DNA from: Helicobacter sp.
GTDB taxonomy: Bacteria > Campylobacterota > Campylobacteria > Campylobacterales > Helicobacteraceae
NCBI GenBank assembly: GCA_022511145.1
Contig: JAFLSC010000001.1
Coordinates: forward strand, 46,812 to 110,811
DNA length: 64,000 bases
Direction: 5' to 3'
The notes below the pieces were generated by a model. It did not search any database and had not been told where the DNA came from. It worked only from the letters and a program-made list of their open reading frames with translations. Position numbers and translations under genes: made by a program. Each line of letters starts with the position of its first letter. Positions within the stretch are counted from its first letter, which is position 1. Positions 37,404-47,502 of the stretch are shown one piece after another.

Positions 37404-37462
37404 GTTAAAATGATAAGAGAAATTGCAATAATAGGAATTGAGTTTTGCAATGATGCTTAATT

Positions 37463-37502
37463 TGTCATTGTGAGAAAATCCTCAAGGATTTTTGTGGCAA
37501 TC
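37463..37502 (+). repeat. GCAATC-type intergenic repeat, copy 6
   Basis: TGTCATTGTGAGAAAATCC..GGATTTTTGTGGCAATC. The AAAATCC and GGATTTT segments can form a stem of 7 bp. It aligns with the copy at 31830. Confidence 0.7.
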
Positions 37503-37521
37503 TTTTGCAGGATTTTGAATC

Positions 37522-38010
37522 TTATTCTTCTGAAATTTTAATCGTTTGAATTATATCGCCTTGTTTAAGGGAATCTAAGACTTTAAGACTTGCTTTATCA
37601 TTAGCCTTGATTTTACCAAAAATCGTGTGTTCCCCATCAAGATGAGGTTGAGGAGCAAGACAAAGGAAAAATTGACTTCCGCCTGTGTCTCTCCCTGCGT
37701 GAGCCATTGAGAGAGAACCTTTTAAATGTTTATGGGGATTATCTTGGACTTCACAAGCGATATGGTAACCCGGTCCGCCATACCCATTACCATCAGGACA
37801 GCCTCCTTGAACGACAAAATGCGGAATCACTCGATGAAAAGTAAGATTATCATAAAAACCACTTTGAGCCAAAGAGGCGAAATTTGCCACAGTGTTGGGT
37901 GCATCATCAGGATAAAGTTGGATTTTCATTTCCCCTTTGTTGGTAACAATAGTAGCAAATTTGAGTTTTTGTAATTCTTCTTGAGGGAAGTTAAAGACTT
38001 TAAGCGACAT
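37522..38010 (-). CDS. Cyclophilin-type peptidyl-prolyl cis-trans isomerase
   Basis: Cytoplasmic cyclophilin of 162 residues. Signature segments are FHRVIPHFVVQGGCPDGNGYGGPGY, LSMAHAGRDTGGSQFFL and HTIFGKI. The catalytic arginine (FHRVI) and the QGG site are kept; the usual tryptophan near the end is not evident. No signal peptide is present, so it is PpiB-like rather than PpiA-like in location. AAGGAG precedes the ATG. It is monocistronic, with repeat copies downstream in the gap to murG. Confidence 0.93.
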   Translation of the reverse strand: MSLKVFNFPQEELQKLKFATIVTNKGEMKIQLYPDDAPNTVANFASLAQSGFYDNLTFHRVIPHFVVQGGCPDGNGYGGPGYHIACEVQDNPHKHLKGSLSMAHAGRDTGGSQFFLCLAPQPHLDGEHTIFGKIKANDKASLKVLDSLKQGDIIQTIKISEE

Positions 38011-38168
38011 AGATTCTCCTTAATAATATGATTTAAATCCCGATTGTAATATTTTTATCATTAAAGAAAAATACATTTAGCGGATTAATGCTATTTTAAT
38101 GTTCAGAGCGTGTTTTTAAAGTTAATTATTGTATGATTAAAGTTTTAAAACCATTTAAAAGAGATAAA

Positions 38169-38966
38169 ATGAAAAAGATTTTAATTTTTTTGCTTTTGTG
38201 TTGGGGGCTTTATGCACAAGACCGCCAAATCTCGAATTTTGCTGATTTTTTTGGTAGTCAAAAACCAAAAGTTCAATGGATACAAGGGGCTTTGAAAATC
38301 ATTGCTCATTTTGATGAAGTTCATTATCGTGAAGGTTTTGGGTTGCTTATTGATGAGGGATTGGCGATTACAAGCAGTGAGATAGTCTATGAACACAAAA
38401 GAGCCATTGATATTGTGCTTTATAATAATGAGGTTTTAGGGACTCCTGCGGCGTGTTTGAGCCACGCTAAGATTTTAGCTTTAGATGATGATTTGGGGAT
38501 TGCTTTATTACAATTAGAATCTTTCACGGATATTTTTTGCAATATCTTACCCAAGCCGAATTTTAGGGAGAAGCAGTATATGGAATTTTCCTATTCTATT
38601 TTGAAAAAACCTATCTCTTTAATCCCTGTGCTAGAAGATGAAATAACCTATTTTAGGGAGACAGATTGGCTTAATTTTGGCAGGATACGCAGTCCTTTAA
38701 GGCAGCTTTATAAAAGTCAGCTTTGGGGAATGCCTTTGTTTGTTAGAGACGCTTTAGGGCAAGAGGAATTCATCGGGATTTTAACGCAAAAATTAATGGT
38801 AAAATCCAAAAACAATTCTTTGGATTTTCAAAAATCTCAAAAATCGCAACAAGATTTAGAAATTCTCTCTCATCAAGAGATTTTGGATTTTCTTTGCTAT
38901 TTGCAATCCCACACTTCTATTTTAAAAAATTATAAAAAAATTGATGAGTTTTGTCGTGTTAGGTAG
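38169..38966 (+). CDS. Secreted trypsin-fold protein lacking the catalytic triad
   Basis: The 265-residue protein has a signal peptide (KKILIFLLLCWGLYAQ, cleavage expected after ~A16). The segment GFGLLIDEGLAITSSEIVY parallels the GSGFIIxxxGyILTNxHVV strand of HtrA-like proteases, DDLGIALLQLE parallels the catalytic-aspartate strand, and LWGMPLFVRDALGQEEFIGI parallels the GNSGGPLF serine region. At those places histidine, aspartate and serine appear to be E, G and W. It would thus be an inactive, binding-type protease relative; this is my reading by eye. The ATG at 38169 begins the signal peptide; an in-frame upstream ATG at 38133 is unlikely. gyrA follows at 54 bp. Confidence 0.6.
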   Translation: MKKILIFLLLCWGLYAQDRQISNFADFFGSQKPKVQWIQGALKIIAHFDEVHYREGFGLLIDEGLAITSSEIVYEHKRAIDIVLYNNEVLGTPAACLSHAKILALDDDLGIALLQLESFTDIFCNILPKPNFREKQYMEFSYSILKKPISLIPVLEDEITYFRETDWLNFGRIRSPLRQLYKSQLWGMPLFVRDALGQEEFIGILTQKLMVKSKNNSLDFQKSQKSQQDLEILSHQEILDFLCYLQSHTSILKNYKKIDEFCRVR

Positions 38967-39020
38967 AATAAAGTAAAATTAAGGTAAAATCCAAAACTTT
39001 ACTAATTAAAAAGGTTGTCA

Positions 39021-41513
39021 ATGGTTGATTTGTTAAACCAAGATATTCAAAATCGGAATATTGAGGATTCTATTAAAGAAAGCTATCTTGATTATTCAAT
39101 GAGCGTGATTGTGGGTCGTGCTTTGCCTGATGCACGAGATGGATTGAAGCCTGTGCATCGGCGAATTTTATACGCAATGCACCGCTTAGGCGTTACTTCA
39201 AAAGCAAAATTTGTAAAATCTGCAAGAATCGTGGGGGAAGTGATTGGTAAATATCACCCTCACGGCGATACTGCTGTCTATGATGCCCTTGTGAGAATGG
39301 CACAAGATTTTTCAATGCGTTTGGAGCTTGTCGATGGACAAGGAAACTTTGGCTCTATTGATGGTGATGGAGCAGCGGCAATGCGTTACACTGAAGCGAA
39401 AATGACACAAGCTGCTGAAGAGATTTTACGCGATATTGACAAAGAGACGGTGGATTTCGTCCCTAATTATGATGATACAAGCAAAGAGCCAGATATTCTA
39501 CCTAGTCGCTTGCCTAATTTGCTGATTAATGGTTCTAATGGGATTGCAGTGGGTATGGCGACAAATATCCCACCTCATCGTCTTGATGAGATTGTTGATG
39601 CTTTGGTTTATTTGATTGAAAACCCTAAGGCACAATTAGAAGAAATTATGAATTTCATTGAAGGTCCAGATTTTCCTACAGGGGGCATTATCTATGGTAA
39701 AAATGGGATTAGAGAAGCTTATGAGAGTGGGAGAGGGAGAATCAAAGTTCGTGCTAAAACGCATATTGAAAAAACCAAAACCAAAGATATTATTGTGATT
39801 GATGAGATTCCCTACCAAGTCAATAAAGCAAGGTTGGTTGAGCAAATCGCAGAATTAGCCAAAGAAAAGGTTATTGAGGGGATTTCTGAAGTGCGTGATG
39901 AATCTGATAGAGAGGGGATACGCGTTGTTGTTGAACTTAAAAGGGAAGCAATGAGTGAGATTGTCCTTAATCATCTTTTTAAATCCACGCCAATGGAAAG
40001 CACTTTTGGGATTATTTTATTAGCTATTTATAATAAAGAACCCAAAGTCTTTACGCTTTTGGAATTGCTTTTATTGTTTATTTCTCATCGCAAAAGTGTA
40101 GTGATTCGCCGCACTATTTTTGAGCTTGAAAAAGCTAGTGCGCGAGCTCATATTTTAGAAGGATTAAGGGTTGCTTTAGAACATATTGATGAGATTGTGG
40201 CATTAATCCGTGCAAGTAGCGAACCTGCGGTGGCTAAAGAGGGGTTAATCAAGCAATTTAAACTCTCTGAAAATCAAGCTCAAGCTATTCTTGAGATGCG
40301 ATTGCAACGCTTAACAGGCTTGGAGCGAGATAAGATTGAGAATGAATACCAAGAATTACTCAAAGAGATTGCCCATTTACAGGCTATCTTAAAAAGTGAA
40401 GATTTGCTTAATAGCATTATCAAAGAGGAATTGCAAGAAATTAAAGAGAAATTTTCTACTAAACGTTTAACGGCTATTGAGGAAGATTATGAAAGTATTG
40501 ACACAGAGGATTTGATTCCTAATGAATCGGTGGTTGTAACAATGAGTCATCGAGGCTATGTCAAACGCGTGCCGGTAAGAACTTATGAAAAGCAAAATCG
40601 AGGCGGCAAGGGGAAAATTTCTGCTAATACGCACGAAGATGATTTTATTGAGAGTTTTTTTGTCTCTGATACGCACGATACGATTCTGTTTATCACAGAT
40701 AAAGGGCAGCTTTATTGGCTTAAAGTCTATAAAATCCCTGAAGCAAGCCGAACAGCTATTGGCAAGGCAGTGGTGAATCTGATTAATTTAAGTAATGATG
40801 AAAAAATTATGGCAACCATTACGACTAAGGATTTTAATGAGGATAAATCTCTTGCTTTTTTCACTAAAAAGGGGATTATTAAACGCACGAATTTAAGTGA
40901 GTTTAAAAATATCCGCAGCGTAGGAGTGAGGGCGATTAACCTTGATGATAATGATGAACTTGTAACAGCAAAAATCATTACCCCTCAAATCCGAGAAATT
41001 TTAGTGGTAACTTATGAGGGTATGTGCGTCCGCTTTAATGCTGATGAAGTTAGAGAAATTGGACGCGTTGCACGAGGTGTAACAGCAATTAAATTTAAAA
41101 TGCCTAAAGATTATGTGATTGGGGCGACTGCGATTGAAAGTGATAACGAGGAAATTTTAAGCGTAAGTGAAAAGGGTATTGGCAAACGCACAGAGGTTAA
41201 TGAATACCGAATCACAAAGCGAGGCGGTAAAGGCGTAATTGCGATGAAACTCACGCCCAAAACTGGCAAACTTGTGGGCGTTGTCAATGTTGATGAAAAT
41301 ATGGATTTGATGGTGCTAACAAGCAGCGGCAAGATGATTCGTGTCGATATGCAAGGGATTCGTAAAGCAGGAAGGGCAACAAGTGGCGTGATTATCGTCA
41401 ATGTTAATGATGATAAAGTCGTCTCAATCGCACGATGCCCTAAAGAAGAAAAAGAAGAAGCACAAGAGGCAGAAGCAAGCGATGAGTTATTGGGGAGCAA
41501 TCCTAAAGAATAA
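39021..41513 (+). CDS. gyrA: DNA gyrase subunit A
   Basis: Type II topoisomerase subunit of ~830 residues that cleaves and religates DNA. The N-terminal [20 protein letters not shown] block, the quinolone-determining segment [17 protein letters not shown] and the active tyrosine in MRYTEAK are clear. The quinolone positions carry threonine and aspartate, the unmutated state for campylobacters. The C-terminal beta-pinwheel repeats include the GyrA-box-like QNRGGKGK. The acidic tail ([14 protein letters not shown]) is short. ATG 39021 has AAGG six bases before it; the TTG two codons earlier is less likely. The next gene starts within its last 32 bases. Confidence 0.97.
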   Translation: MVDLLNQDIQNRNIEDSIKESYLDYSMSVIVGRALPDARDGLKPVHRRILYAMHRLGVTSKAKFVKSARIVGEVIGKYHPHGDTAVYDALVRMAQDFSMRLELVDGQGNFGSIDGDGAAAMRYTEAKMTQAAEEILRDIDKETVDFVPNYDDTSKEPDILPSRLPNLLINGSNGIAVGMATNIPPHRLDEIVDALVYLIENPKAQLEEIMNFIEGPDFPTGGIIYGKNGIREAYESGRGRIKVRAKTHIEKTKTKDIIVIDEIPYQVNKARLVEQIAELAKEKVIEGISEVRDESDREGIRVVVELKREAMSEIVLNHLFKSTPMESTFGIILLAIYNKEPKVFTLLELLLLFISHRKSVVIRRTIFELEKASARAHILEGLRVALEHIDEIVALIRASSEPAVAKEGLIKQFKLSENQAQAILEMRLQRLTGLERDKIENEYQELLKEIAHLQAILKSEDLLNSIIKEELQEIKEKFSTKRLTAIEEDYESIDTEDLIPNESVVVTMSHRGYVKRVPVRTYEKQNRGGKGKISANTHEDDFIESFFVSDTHDTILFITDKGQLYWLKVYKIPEASRTAIGKAVVNLINLSNDEKIMATITTKDFNEDKSLAFFTKKGIIKRTNLSEFKNIRSVGVRAINLDDNDELVTAKIITPQIREILVVTYEGMCVRFNADEVREIGRVARGVTAIKFKMPKDYVIGATAIESDNEEILSVSEKGIGKRTEVNEYRITKRGGKGVIAMKLTPKTGKLVGVVNVDENMDLMVLTSSGKMIRVDMQGIRKAGRATSGVIIVNVNDDKVVSIARCPKEEKEEAQEAEASDELLGSNPKE

Positions 41514-41916
41514 AGGCATTTTGATTCTTTTGATTTTGGGATTTTGGAATCATGCTTGGGCGAGCGAATATATTTTTTCTTATCGCTTAAGCGTTAAAAA
41601 TGGGATTGTTAGTAATGAAAAGTATTACTTTTCTAGGGCAATGATTCATTCTAGGGATTTAAAATACACTAAAAATCCTTTGAGAACCTGCGAGATTGTG
41701 CATAATACCAAAACAGAAAAGCAATTTTTGCAAGAATACAAACAGGATATTTTAGAATGTTTCTTTAAATGGGGAGTTAAGTTGGAGGATTGGAGTAAGA
41801 ATCTCAATCATAAAAGCAAATCTACGACTTATTTAGCGATTCCTGCAACAAGGATTGAGGTGCTTTATGCTAATGAAGTAGCGGTAATTTCACACTTAAG
41901 CAAGGAGGTAAAATGA
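41482..41916 (+). CDS. Small secreted protein of unknown function between gyrA and flgR
   Basis: This 144-residue protein has a hydrophobic N-terminal segment ([16 protein letters not shown]) consistent with a cleavable signal peptide. The mature part has several tyrosines and three cysteines (RTCEIV, ILECFF region). The position matches HP0702 of H. pylori between gyrA and flgR. The ATG at 41482 overlaps the gyrA end by 32 bp. A TTG at 41521 with AAAGG upstream would give a shorter signal peptide and is an alternative. The stop overlaps flgR as ATGA. The function is unknown; linkage to flgR does not prove a flagellar role. Confidence 0.7.
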   Translation: MSYWGAILKNKGILILLILGFWNHAWASEYIFSYRLSVKNGIVSNEKYYFSRAMIHSRDLKYTKNPLRTCEIVHNTKTEKQFLQEYKQDILECFFKWGVKLEDWSKNLNHKSKSTTYLAIPATRIEVLYANEVAVISHLSKEVK

Positions 41917-43220
41917 AATTAGCCATTGTAGAAGATGATATTAATATGAGAAAATCCCTTGAAATTGCCTTAGGTGAATATGATGAATTTGAAGTTGTGA
42001 GCTTTAAAAACGCCAAAGACGCCTTAAAAAAGCTTGATGATACGATTGATTTGATTATTACGGATATTAATATGCCTCAAATGGACGGACTTGAGTTTTT
42101 AAGGGAGCTTAATGGTCGTTATGAAGCGGTGATTATTACTGGAAATGCGACTTTGAATAAAGCCATTGATTCGATTCGTTTAGGGGTTAAAGATTTTTTA
42201 ACTAAACCTTTTGAAATTGAAACCTTAGTGGAGGCGATTTATCGTGCTAAAAAGGCTAAGGAGGTTATTGCTAAGGCTAAAACTCCCGCTAAATCCTCTA
42301 AAAATGCTGAAACTAAGCAATTTATGGCTACCTCTCCTGCTTTAGAAAATTCCCTCAAACTTGCTTCAAAAGCAGCTAAAACTGATGCTTCTGTTTTGCT
42401 TTTAGGAGAAAGTGGGGTAGGAAAAGAGCTTTTTGCTCATCATATTCATCAAAATTCACCCCGAGCTAATGCCCCTTTTATCGCTATTAATATGGCAGCA
42501 ATCCCTGATAATCTCCTAGAATCTGAACTTTTTGGTTATGAAAAGGGTGCTTTTACTGACGCCACAGAGGGGAGAGCGGGGAAATTTGAATCCGCTAATG
42601 GCGGGAGTATTTTTCTTGATGAGATTGGAGAAATGCCTGCAAGTCTCCAAGCTAAGCTTTTAAGGGTATTACAAGAAAAAGAGATTGTGCGTTTGGGAAG
42701 CACAAAGCCCATTAAGATTGATATTCGGGTAATTTCTGCTACGAATGCGGATATTCAAAAGCAAATCAAAAAAGGTGAATTTCGCGAGGATTTGTTTTTT
42801 AGGTTACAAACCATACCCATTAATATTCCACCTTTAAGGGAACGGCTTGAGGAAGTAATACCGCTTTGTGAATGGAAGTTGGAGCAAACGCATAAACAAT
42901 ATGGTGTGGGGAATAAAAAATGGGGTGAAGGTGCTAAAGAGCAGTTACTCGCTTATAATTGGCCCGGAAATATTCGAGAGCTTTTAAGCGTGATAGAGCG
43001 GGCAGCAATTTTGTGCGAGGGTGATACGATTACTCCGGAGGATTTGTTTTTAAGTTCGCGTGAGAGTGGAGGAAAGAAAAAGATTGCTAATCTTGAGGAG
43101 GAGCTTTTGTATGAAGCTTTAAAAAATTGTGATTCAGATACCGATAAAGCAGCAGAATTATTAGGTATGAAAAAAGAAGTTTTGCTCAGTAAAATACAAA
43201 AATACAATATCAAATTATAA
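41913..43220 (+). CDS. flgR: Sigma54-dependent flagellar response regulator FlgR
   Basis: NtrC-family activator of 435 residues: receiver domain 1-120 (phosphoacceptor D51 in IITDINMP, K98), AAA+ domain ~135-365 (Walker A GESGVGK 165-171, Walker B IFLDEIGE), and a Fis-type helix-turn-helix at the C-terminus (DTDKAAELLGMKKEVLLSKIQKY). The sigma54-contacting loop reads GAFTDA (212-217) instead of GAFTGA. In this phylum FlgR is phosphorylated by FlgS and turns on the RpoN class of flagellar genes. H. pylori FlgR lacks a DNA-binding domain; this one appears to keep it. The ATG overlaps the upstream stop. Confidence 0.9.
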   Translation: MKLAIVEDDINMRKSLEIALGEYDEFEVVSFKNAKDALKKLDDTIDLIITDINMPQMDGLEFLRELNGRYEAVIITGNATLNKAIDSIRLGVKDFLTKPFEIETLVEAIYRAKKAKEVIAKAKTPAKSSKNAETKQFMATSPALENSLKLASKAAKTDASVLLLGESGVGKELFAHHIHQNSPRANAPFIAINMAAIPDNLLESELFGYEKGAFTDATEGRAGKFESANGGSIFLDEIGEMPASLQAKLLRVLQEKEIVRLGSTKPIKIDIRVISATNADIQKQIKKGEFREDLFFRLQTIPINIPPLRERLEEVIPLCEWKLEQTHKQYGVGNKKWGEGAKEQLLAYNWPGNIRELLSVIERAAILCEGDTITPEDLFLSSRESGGKKKIANLEEELLYEALKNCDSDTDKAAELLGMKKEVLLSKIQKYNIKL

Positions 43221-43230
43221 GGAGCTTAAA

Positions 43231-44259
43231 ATGAAAGCTTATAAAGTCGCAGTTGTTGGTGCTACAGGTGCAGTAGGGGAAGAGCTTTTTAGGATTTTAG
43301 AGGAGAGGGATTTTCCTGTAAGTGAGCTTGTGCCTCTAGCAAGTGCTAGGAGTGTAGGGAGGGAGATTGAGTTTAAGGGCAAAAATTATCCCGTTAAAGA
43401 GCTAACTCATAATGTTTTTAAAGAAGAGGGCGTGGAGATTGCGTTTTTTTCAGCAGGTGGGAGTGTAAGTGCGGAATTTGCTCCTAGTGCTGCAAAATCT
43501 GGGGCAGTCGTGATTGATAACACAAGTCATTTTAGAATGCAGCAAGATGTGCCTTTGGTTGTGCCTGAAGTTAATCCTGAAGATATTGCCTTATGGGAGA
43601 AAACCGGCATTATTGCCAATCCTAATTGCTCAACAATCCAAATGGTGCAAGTCTTAGCCCCACTTCATAAAGCCTTTGGTATTAAGCGGGTTGATGTTAG
43701 CACTTATCAAGCAGTTTCGGGGGCAGGAAAAAAGGGAATGGAAGAGCTAGTTTTGCAAATGCAAAAATTCTTTGATTTTACTTTGGATTCGGTTGAGGCT
43801 AAGGCTTTTCCGCACAGAATCGCTTTGAATCTGATTCCGCATATTGATATTTTCTTGGAGAATGATTACACTAAAGAAGAAATGAAAATGGTTAATGAGA
43901 CTAATAAAATCCTCCATAGCGATTTTGAAGTGAGTGCTACTTGTGTGCGTGTGCCAGTCCTTAGAAGTCATAGTGAGGCTTTGAGTATCCATTTTAGCCA
44001 AGAAGTAAGTGCTAAAGCTGCAAGAGAGGTGCTTAAAGAAGCTGAAAGTATTGTGCTTATGGATAATCCTCAAGAAAAAATCTATCCAATGCCGATGATT
44101 GCGACTGATACTGATGAAACCTATGTGGGGCGAATCCGTAGTGATAATTTCAATAAAAAGATTTTGCATTTATGGTGCGTAGCTGACCAACTCCGCGTAG
44201 GAGCGGCGACTAATGCGGTAAGAATTGCACAAAAATGGATAGCAATGCAAAATCGCTAG
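43231..44259 (+). CDS. asd: Aspartate-semialdehyde dehydrogenase
   Basis: Second step of the aspartate pathway, producing aspartate semialdehyde for lysine/diaminopimelate, threonine and methionine. The length is 342 residues. The NADP loop is GATGAVGEE (residues ~10-18). The catalytic cysteine lies in NPNCSTIQM and the substrate-binding histidine region in PHRIALNLIPHID. Ten bases separate it from flgR, and AAGGAG precedes the ATG. Downstream lies the restriction-modification gene after 63 bp. Confidence 0.97.
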   Translation: MKAYKVAVVGATGAVGEELFRILEERDFPVSELVPLASARSVGREIEFKGKNYPVKELTHNVFKEEGVEIAFFSAGGSVSAEFAPSAAKSGAVVIDNTSHFRMQQDVPLVVPEVNPEDIALWEKTGIIANPNCSTIQMVQVLAPLHKAFGIKRVDVSTYQAVSGAGKKGMEELVLQMQKFFDFTLDSVEAKAFPHRIALNLIPHIDIFLENDYTKEEMKMVNETNKILHSDFEVSATCVRVPVLRSHSEALSIHFSQEVSAKAAREVLKEAESIVLMDNPQEKIYPMPMIATDTDETYVGRIRSDNFNKKILHLWCVADQLRVGAATNAVRIAQKWIAMQNR

Positions 44260-44322
44260 AAAATGAAAATCAAAGGGATAAGGGTAGCGGTTACTAAGAG
44301 CTTTCTTGAAGGAATAGGATAA

Positions 44323-47300
44323 ATGGAAAAAATCAATGAAGCATTAAGGCAGTATTTTGAGGAAATTGAGGGTAGAAATCTTATTTTAGCGAGTGAATAT
44401 TCCCTCCGCACCCCTTTAGAAAATCTCCTTAATGCCATAAAGCCCGATAATTTTCAGATTCTCCACGAACCCAAAAGCGAAAAAGGGGAGAGTATTTGCC
44501 CTGATTTTAAAATCTATCAGCTTATCAATCCTCAAAATGCTTTAAGTTATAATGCTTTAGTGGGATTTATAGAATGCAAAAAATGGGGCGAGGATTTGGA
44601 TAAGCACTTAAAAAGTAAGCAGTTAGAGCGGTATTCTCAAATCAGCCCTAATATTATTCTCACTAATTACAATCGCTTTATTTTGCTAAACTTTGGTAAA
44701 AAAAGCCTAGATTGCACCCTTTTTAATGCAGATAAAACTACAATCAGCCCAAAACCTTTACAAGATTTAAATAAATTCCAAGAATTTTACACGCTACTTC
44801 TTGCTTTTTTTAGAGCCGATAGGGCGGCTATTGTCTCCAAAGATGAGCTTGTGCGTGTTTTAAGCTCTCAAAGTTTTTATTTGAGTGATTGTTTAGGTGC
44901 TGTGTATCATCAATCCCCCAGAACCTCTTTTCACAAATTTTTTGAAAAAACAAAAGAAACTTTTGAGAATATTACCCAAGCAGGATTGAATCAAGAGCAG
45001 GAATTTTGCGATATTTTAGCACAAAGTATTGTGTATGGTATGTTTGTAGCATTTATGGAATCGCCCTTGGCAAAAGATTCCTTAGAATCTCCGTCTTTAG
45101 AATCATTGCATATTGATAATATTGCTAATCTTTTACCGAGTGGATTAGAGCTTTTGAGTGAGTTTATTTACTTTTCGATTCCTAATTTCAATTTTCCCTC
45201 TTTGATTAGAGAAACCCTAGAGAGTGTGCGAAAAAGTATCGTGCTAATTGATAGGGCAGCGATTGTTAAAGAAACGCAAAATGAAGTGGATTTGGTGGCG
45301 ATTTATTTGTATGAGGATTTTCTCAAAGCCTATGATAAGCTAAGAGAAACGCAAAATCGCAAAGAAGGGGGAGTTTTTTACACGCCAAAGCCTATTGTGG
45401 AAATGATTGTTAGTAGTTTGCATAGGCTTTTAAAAGATAAATTAAACAAAAAAAAAGGATTTGGGGATAAAGATGTTAAAGTGCTTGATTTTGCCACAGG
45501 CACAGGAAGCTTTTTGGCTTGCATTTTTAAGTTAATCTTAGAGCAGGAGAAAAACAAGGTTTTCAAAAACGAAGTTATTAAGGAAAAATTTTTTAAAGAT
45601 ATTTATGGATTTGAAATTAGTTTTGTGCCTTACATTGTCGCTCATATCAAGCTTAGTGCGATTTTGAAACAAGCAGGATTTAATGATGAGTTGAAATTAC
45701 AAATTTTTCTAACAAACACACTCAATTTGAGTCGTGAAGCTAATTATAAAATGACAATGCCGCTTGTGCATTTAGAGGAGGAGGATTTAAAAGCAAGAGA
45801 AATCAAACATTCTGAAAGTTTGCTTGTAATTTTGGGTAATCCTCCCTACAATGTCAAAAGCAAAAATAAGGGCAAGGAGATTTTAGAGCTACTTCAAAGC
45901 TACAAGCAAGGTTTAAATGAAACTAATATCCAACCTTTAGATGATGATTATATTAAATTTATGCGTTTTGCACAATGGAAGCTTTTAGAGCAAAGAAAAA
46001 ATACGCTTTTTGAAAATCCCAAAGGACTTTTAGGCTTTATTACGAATAATTCTTTTCTAAGCGGACGCATACACCGCAAAATGCGAGAGAGTCTTTATAA
46101 AAGCTTTGATGAGATTTATATCCTTAATCTTCACGGGAGCGATAAAGAGCCTAAAAAAGAGGATAAAAATGTTTTTGATATACAAGTGGGCGTTTGCATT
46201 AGCCTTTTTGTGAAATATAAAGATACTAAGGAGAGTGAAGCAAAATTGTATTATTACTCGACTTTAGAAAATGAAATTTACTCAAGGAGTGATAAATTTG
46301 CTTTGTTGAATGAACTTAGCACCAAAGGTTTGGGGGCGATTAAATGGCAGGAGCTAAACCCCACAGAGCCTTATTTTTGGTTTGTGCCAAAAAATTTAGA
46401 CAATGCAGAATACGAGGATTTTTGGGCTTTAGCACCTGATAAAGGTTTGGGGGATTCTAAAGTGATATTTGAGAATTTTAGGAGCGGAATTCAAACTAAA
46501 AGAGATAATTTAGCTATACAGCTTAAAAAAGAATATGTAAAAAGTATTGTAGAGGATTTTAAAAATTTAGATAGTGTAAGTTTGAGTGAAAAATATAATA
46601 TTTCAAATTCAAGTAGTTGGAGCATAGAAGCTGCAAAAAAAGATATAGAAAAAAATCAAGGAGAAATCCAAAAAATTGCTTATCGTCCTTTTGATATGCG
46701 TTATACCTATTATACAACTAAACAAGGATTTTTAGGCAGACCTTTTTATGAAACAATGCAACATTTTTTACTCGGTGAAAATTTAGGGCTTTGTTTTTCT
46801 AAAGATTATCAATTTGATGATTATGATACGCCTATTATTACTGATTTAATTGTAGATATTCATTATAACGGAGGGCAATGTTATATCGCTCCCTTGTATT
46901 GTTTTATTAATAGTGCTAATGAAGTAGGTAAAATTGATAAAATCCCTAATTTCACTGCAAATTTTAAAGCTTATTGTCAAAAACATAAAATCCTAAAGCA
47001 CAAAAGCCCTGAAGCGATTTTGTGCTTTATCTATGCAAATCTCTTTAATCCTACTTACCGCAAAACCTACCTTGAATATCTCAAAAGTGGTTTTCCAAGA
47101 GTGAATTTTGAAGTGGATTCAAAGACTTTTGAATCTTATGAAAAACTAGGGCAAAAACTCCTTAAACTTCATCTTTTGCAAACAATCCCCCAAAATTCTA
47201 AAATCCAACTTGCTTTTAGAGAAAATGCGAATAAAGAAAATCCAAGTAAGAGGATTGAAAAGCTCAAAGAGGAAAATCGCTTCAAAGAGGGGAAGCTCAT

Positions 47301-47502
47301 CTTAAATGAGGATTTATGCCTTGAAAATCTGCCTGAATCTGTTTATAATTATACGATTGGGGGTTATAAATGCTTGAAAAAATGGATTGATTATCGGGTG
47401 GGTTATTCTTGTGAAAAAGAGGATTTGGAGCATTTAGAAAATCTTGCTAAAATTCTTTTAGAAACACTAAGGATTCAAGAAAAATTAGAGGAATTGCAAT
47501 GA
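44323..47502 (+). CDS. Single-chain (type IIG-like) restriction-modification enzyme
   Basis: This 1059-residue protein fuses nuclease and N6-adenine methyltransferase. N-terminal PD-(D/E)xK residues are P60-D61 and E84-C85-K86 (GFIECKK). A helical linker leads to the SAM motif DFATGTGSF (389-397) and the catalytic NPPYN (506-510). The C-terminal ~500 residues would hold the target-recognition domain. No separate specificity or helicase gene is nearby. An A9 run at 45448-45456 lies just before the methyltransferase domain. The sequence recognised cannot be predicted. The stop overlaps the phosphatase start as ATGA. It sits between housekeeping genes, suggesting acquisition. Confidence 0.88.
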   Translation: MEKINEALRQYFEEIEGRNLILASEYSLRTPLENLLNAIKPDNFQILHEPKSEKGESICPDFKIYQLINPQNALSYNALVGFIECKKWGEDLDKHLKSKQLERYSQISPNIILTNYNRFILLNFGKKSLDCTLFNADKTTISPKPLQDLNKFQEFYTLLLAFFRADRAAIVSKDELVRVLSSQSFYLSDCLGAVYHQSPRTSFHKFFEKTKETFENITQAGLNQEQEFCDILAQSIVYGMFVAFMESPLAKDSLESPSLESLHIDNIANLLPSGLELLSEFIYFSIPNFNFPSLIRETLESVRKSIVLIDRAAIVKETQNEVDLVAIYLYEDFLKAYDKLRETQNRKEGGVFYTPKPIVEMIVSSLHRLLKDKLNKKKGFGDKDVKVLDFATGTGSFLACIFKLILEQEKNKVFKNEVIKEKFFKDIYGFEISFVPYIVAHIKLSAILKQAGFNDELKLQIFLTNTLNLSREANYKMTMPLVHLEEEDLKAREIKHSESLLVILGNPPYNVKSKNKGKEILELLQSYKQGLNETNIQPLDDDYIKFMRFAQWKLLEQRKNTLFENPKGLLGFITNNSFLSGRIHRKMRESLYKSFDEIYILNLHGSDKEPKKEDKNVFDIQVGVCISLFVKYKDTKESEAKLYYYSTLENEIYSRSDKFALLNELSTKGLGAIKWQELNPTEPYFWFVPKNLDNAEYEDFWALAPDKGLGDSKVIFENFRSGIQTKRDNLAIQLKKEYVKSIVEDFKNLDSVSLSEKYNISNSSSWSIEAAKKDIEKNQGEIQKIAYRPFDMRYTYYTTKQGFLGRPFYETMQHFLLGENLGLCFSKDYQFDDYDTPIITDLIVDIHYNGGQCYIAPLYCFINSANEVGKIDKIPNFTANFKAYCQKHKILKHKSPEAILCFIYANLFNPTYRKTYLEYLKSGFPRVNFEVDSKTFESYEKLGQKLLKLHLLQTIPQNSKIQLAFRENANKENPSKRIEKLKEENRFKEGKLILNEDLCLENLPESVYNYTIGGYKCLKKWIDYRVGYSCEKEDLEHLENLAKILLETLRIQEKLEELQ
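45448..45456 (+). repeat. A9 homopolymer in the restriction-modification gene
   Basis: Nine consecutive A residues encode the three lysines 376-378. A one-base slip would end the protein before the methyltransferase motifs at 389 and 506. It is the most slippage-prone coding tract I saw in the window. Confidence 0.7.

Noticed and set aside
39261-39320. Quinolone-resistance mutation in gyrA
   Set aside because: The key positions read Thr and Asp ([10 protein letters not shown]), the usual unmutated state in campylobacters.
41401-41481. Longer N-terminus for the protein between gyrA and flgR
   Set aside because: The extra residues are a lysine-rich shadow of the gyrA tail and would destroy the signal peptide layout.
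43747-44169. 140-codon minus-strand frame inside asd
   Set aside because: Fully antisense to a secure gene; the composition (His, Phe, Ser-rich) is that of a shadow frame.
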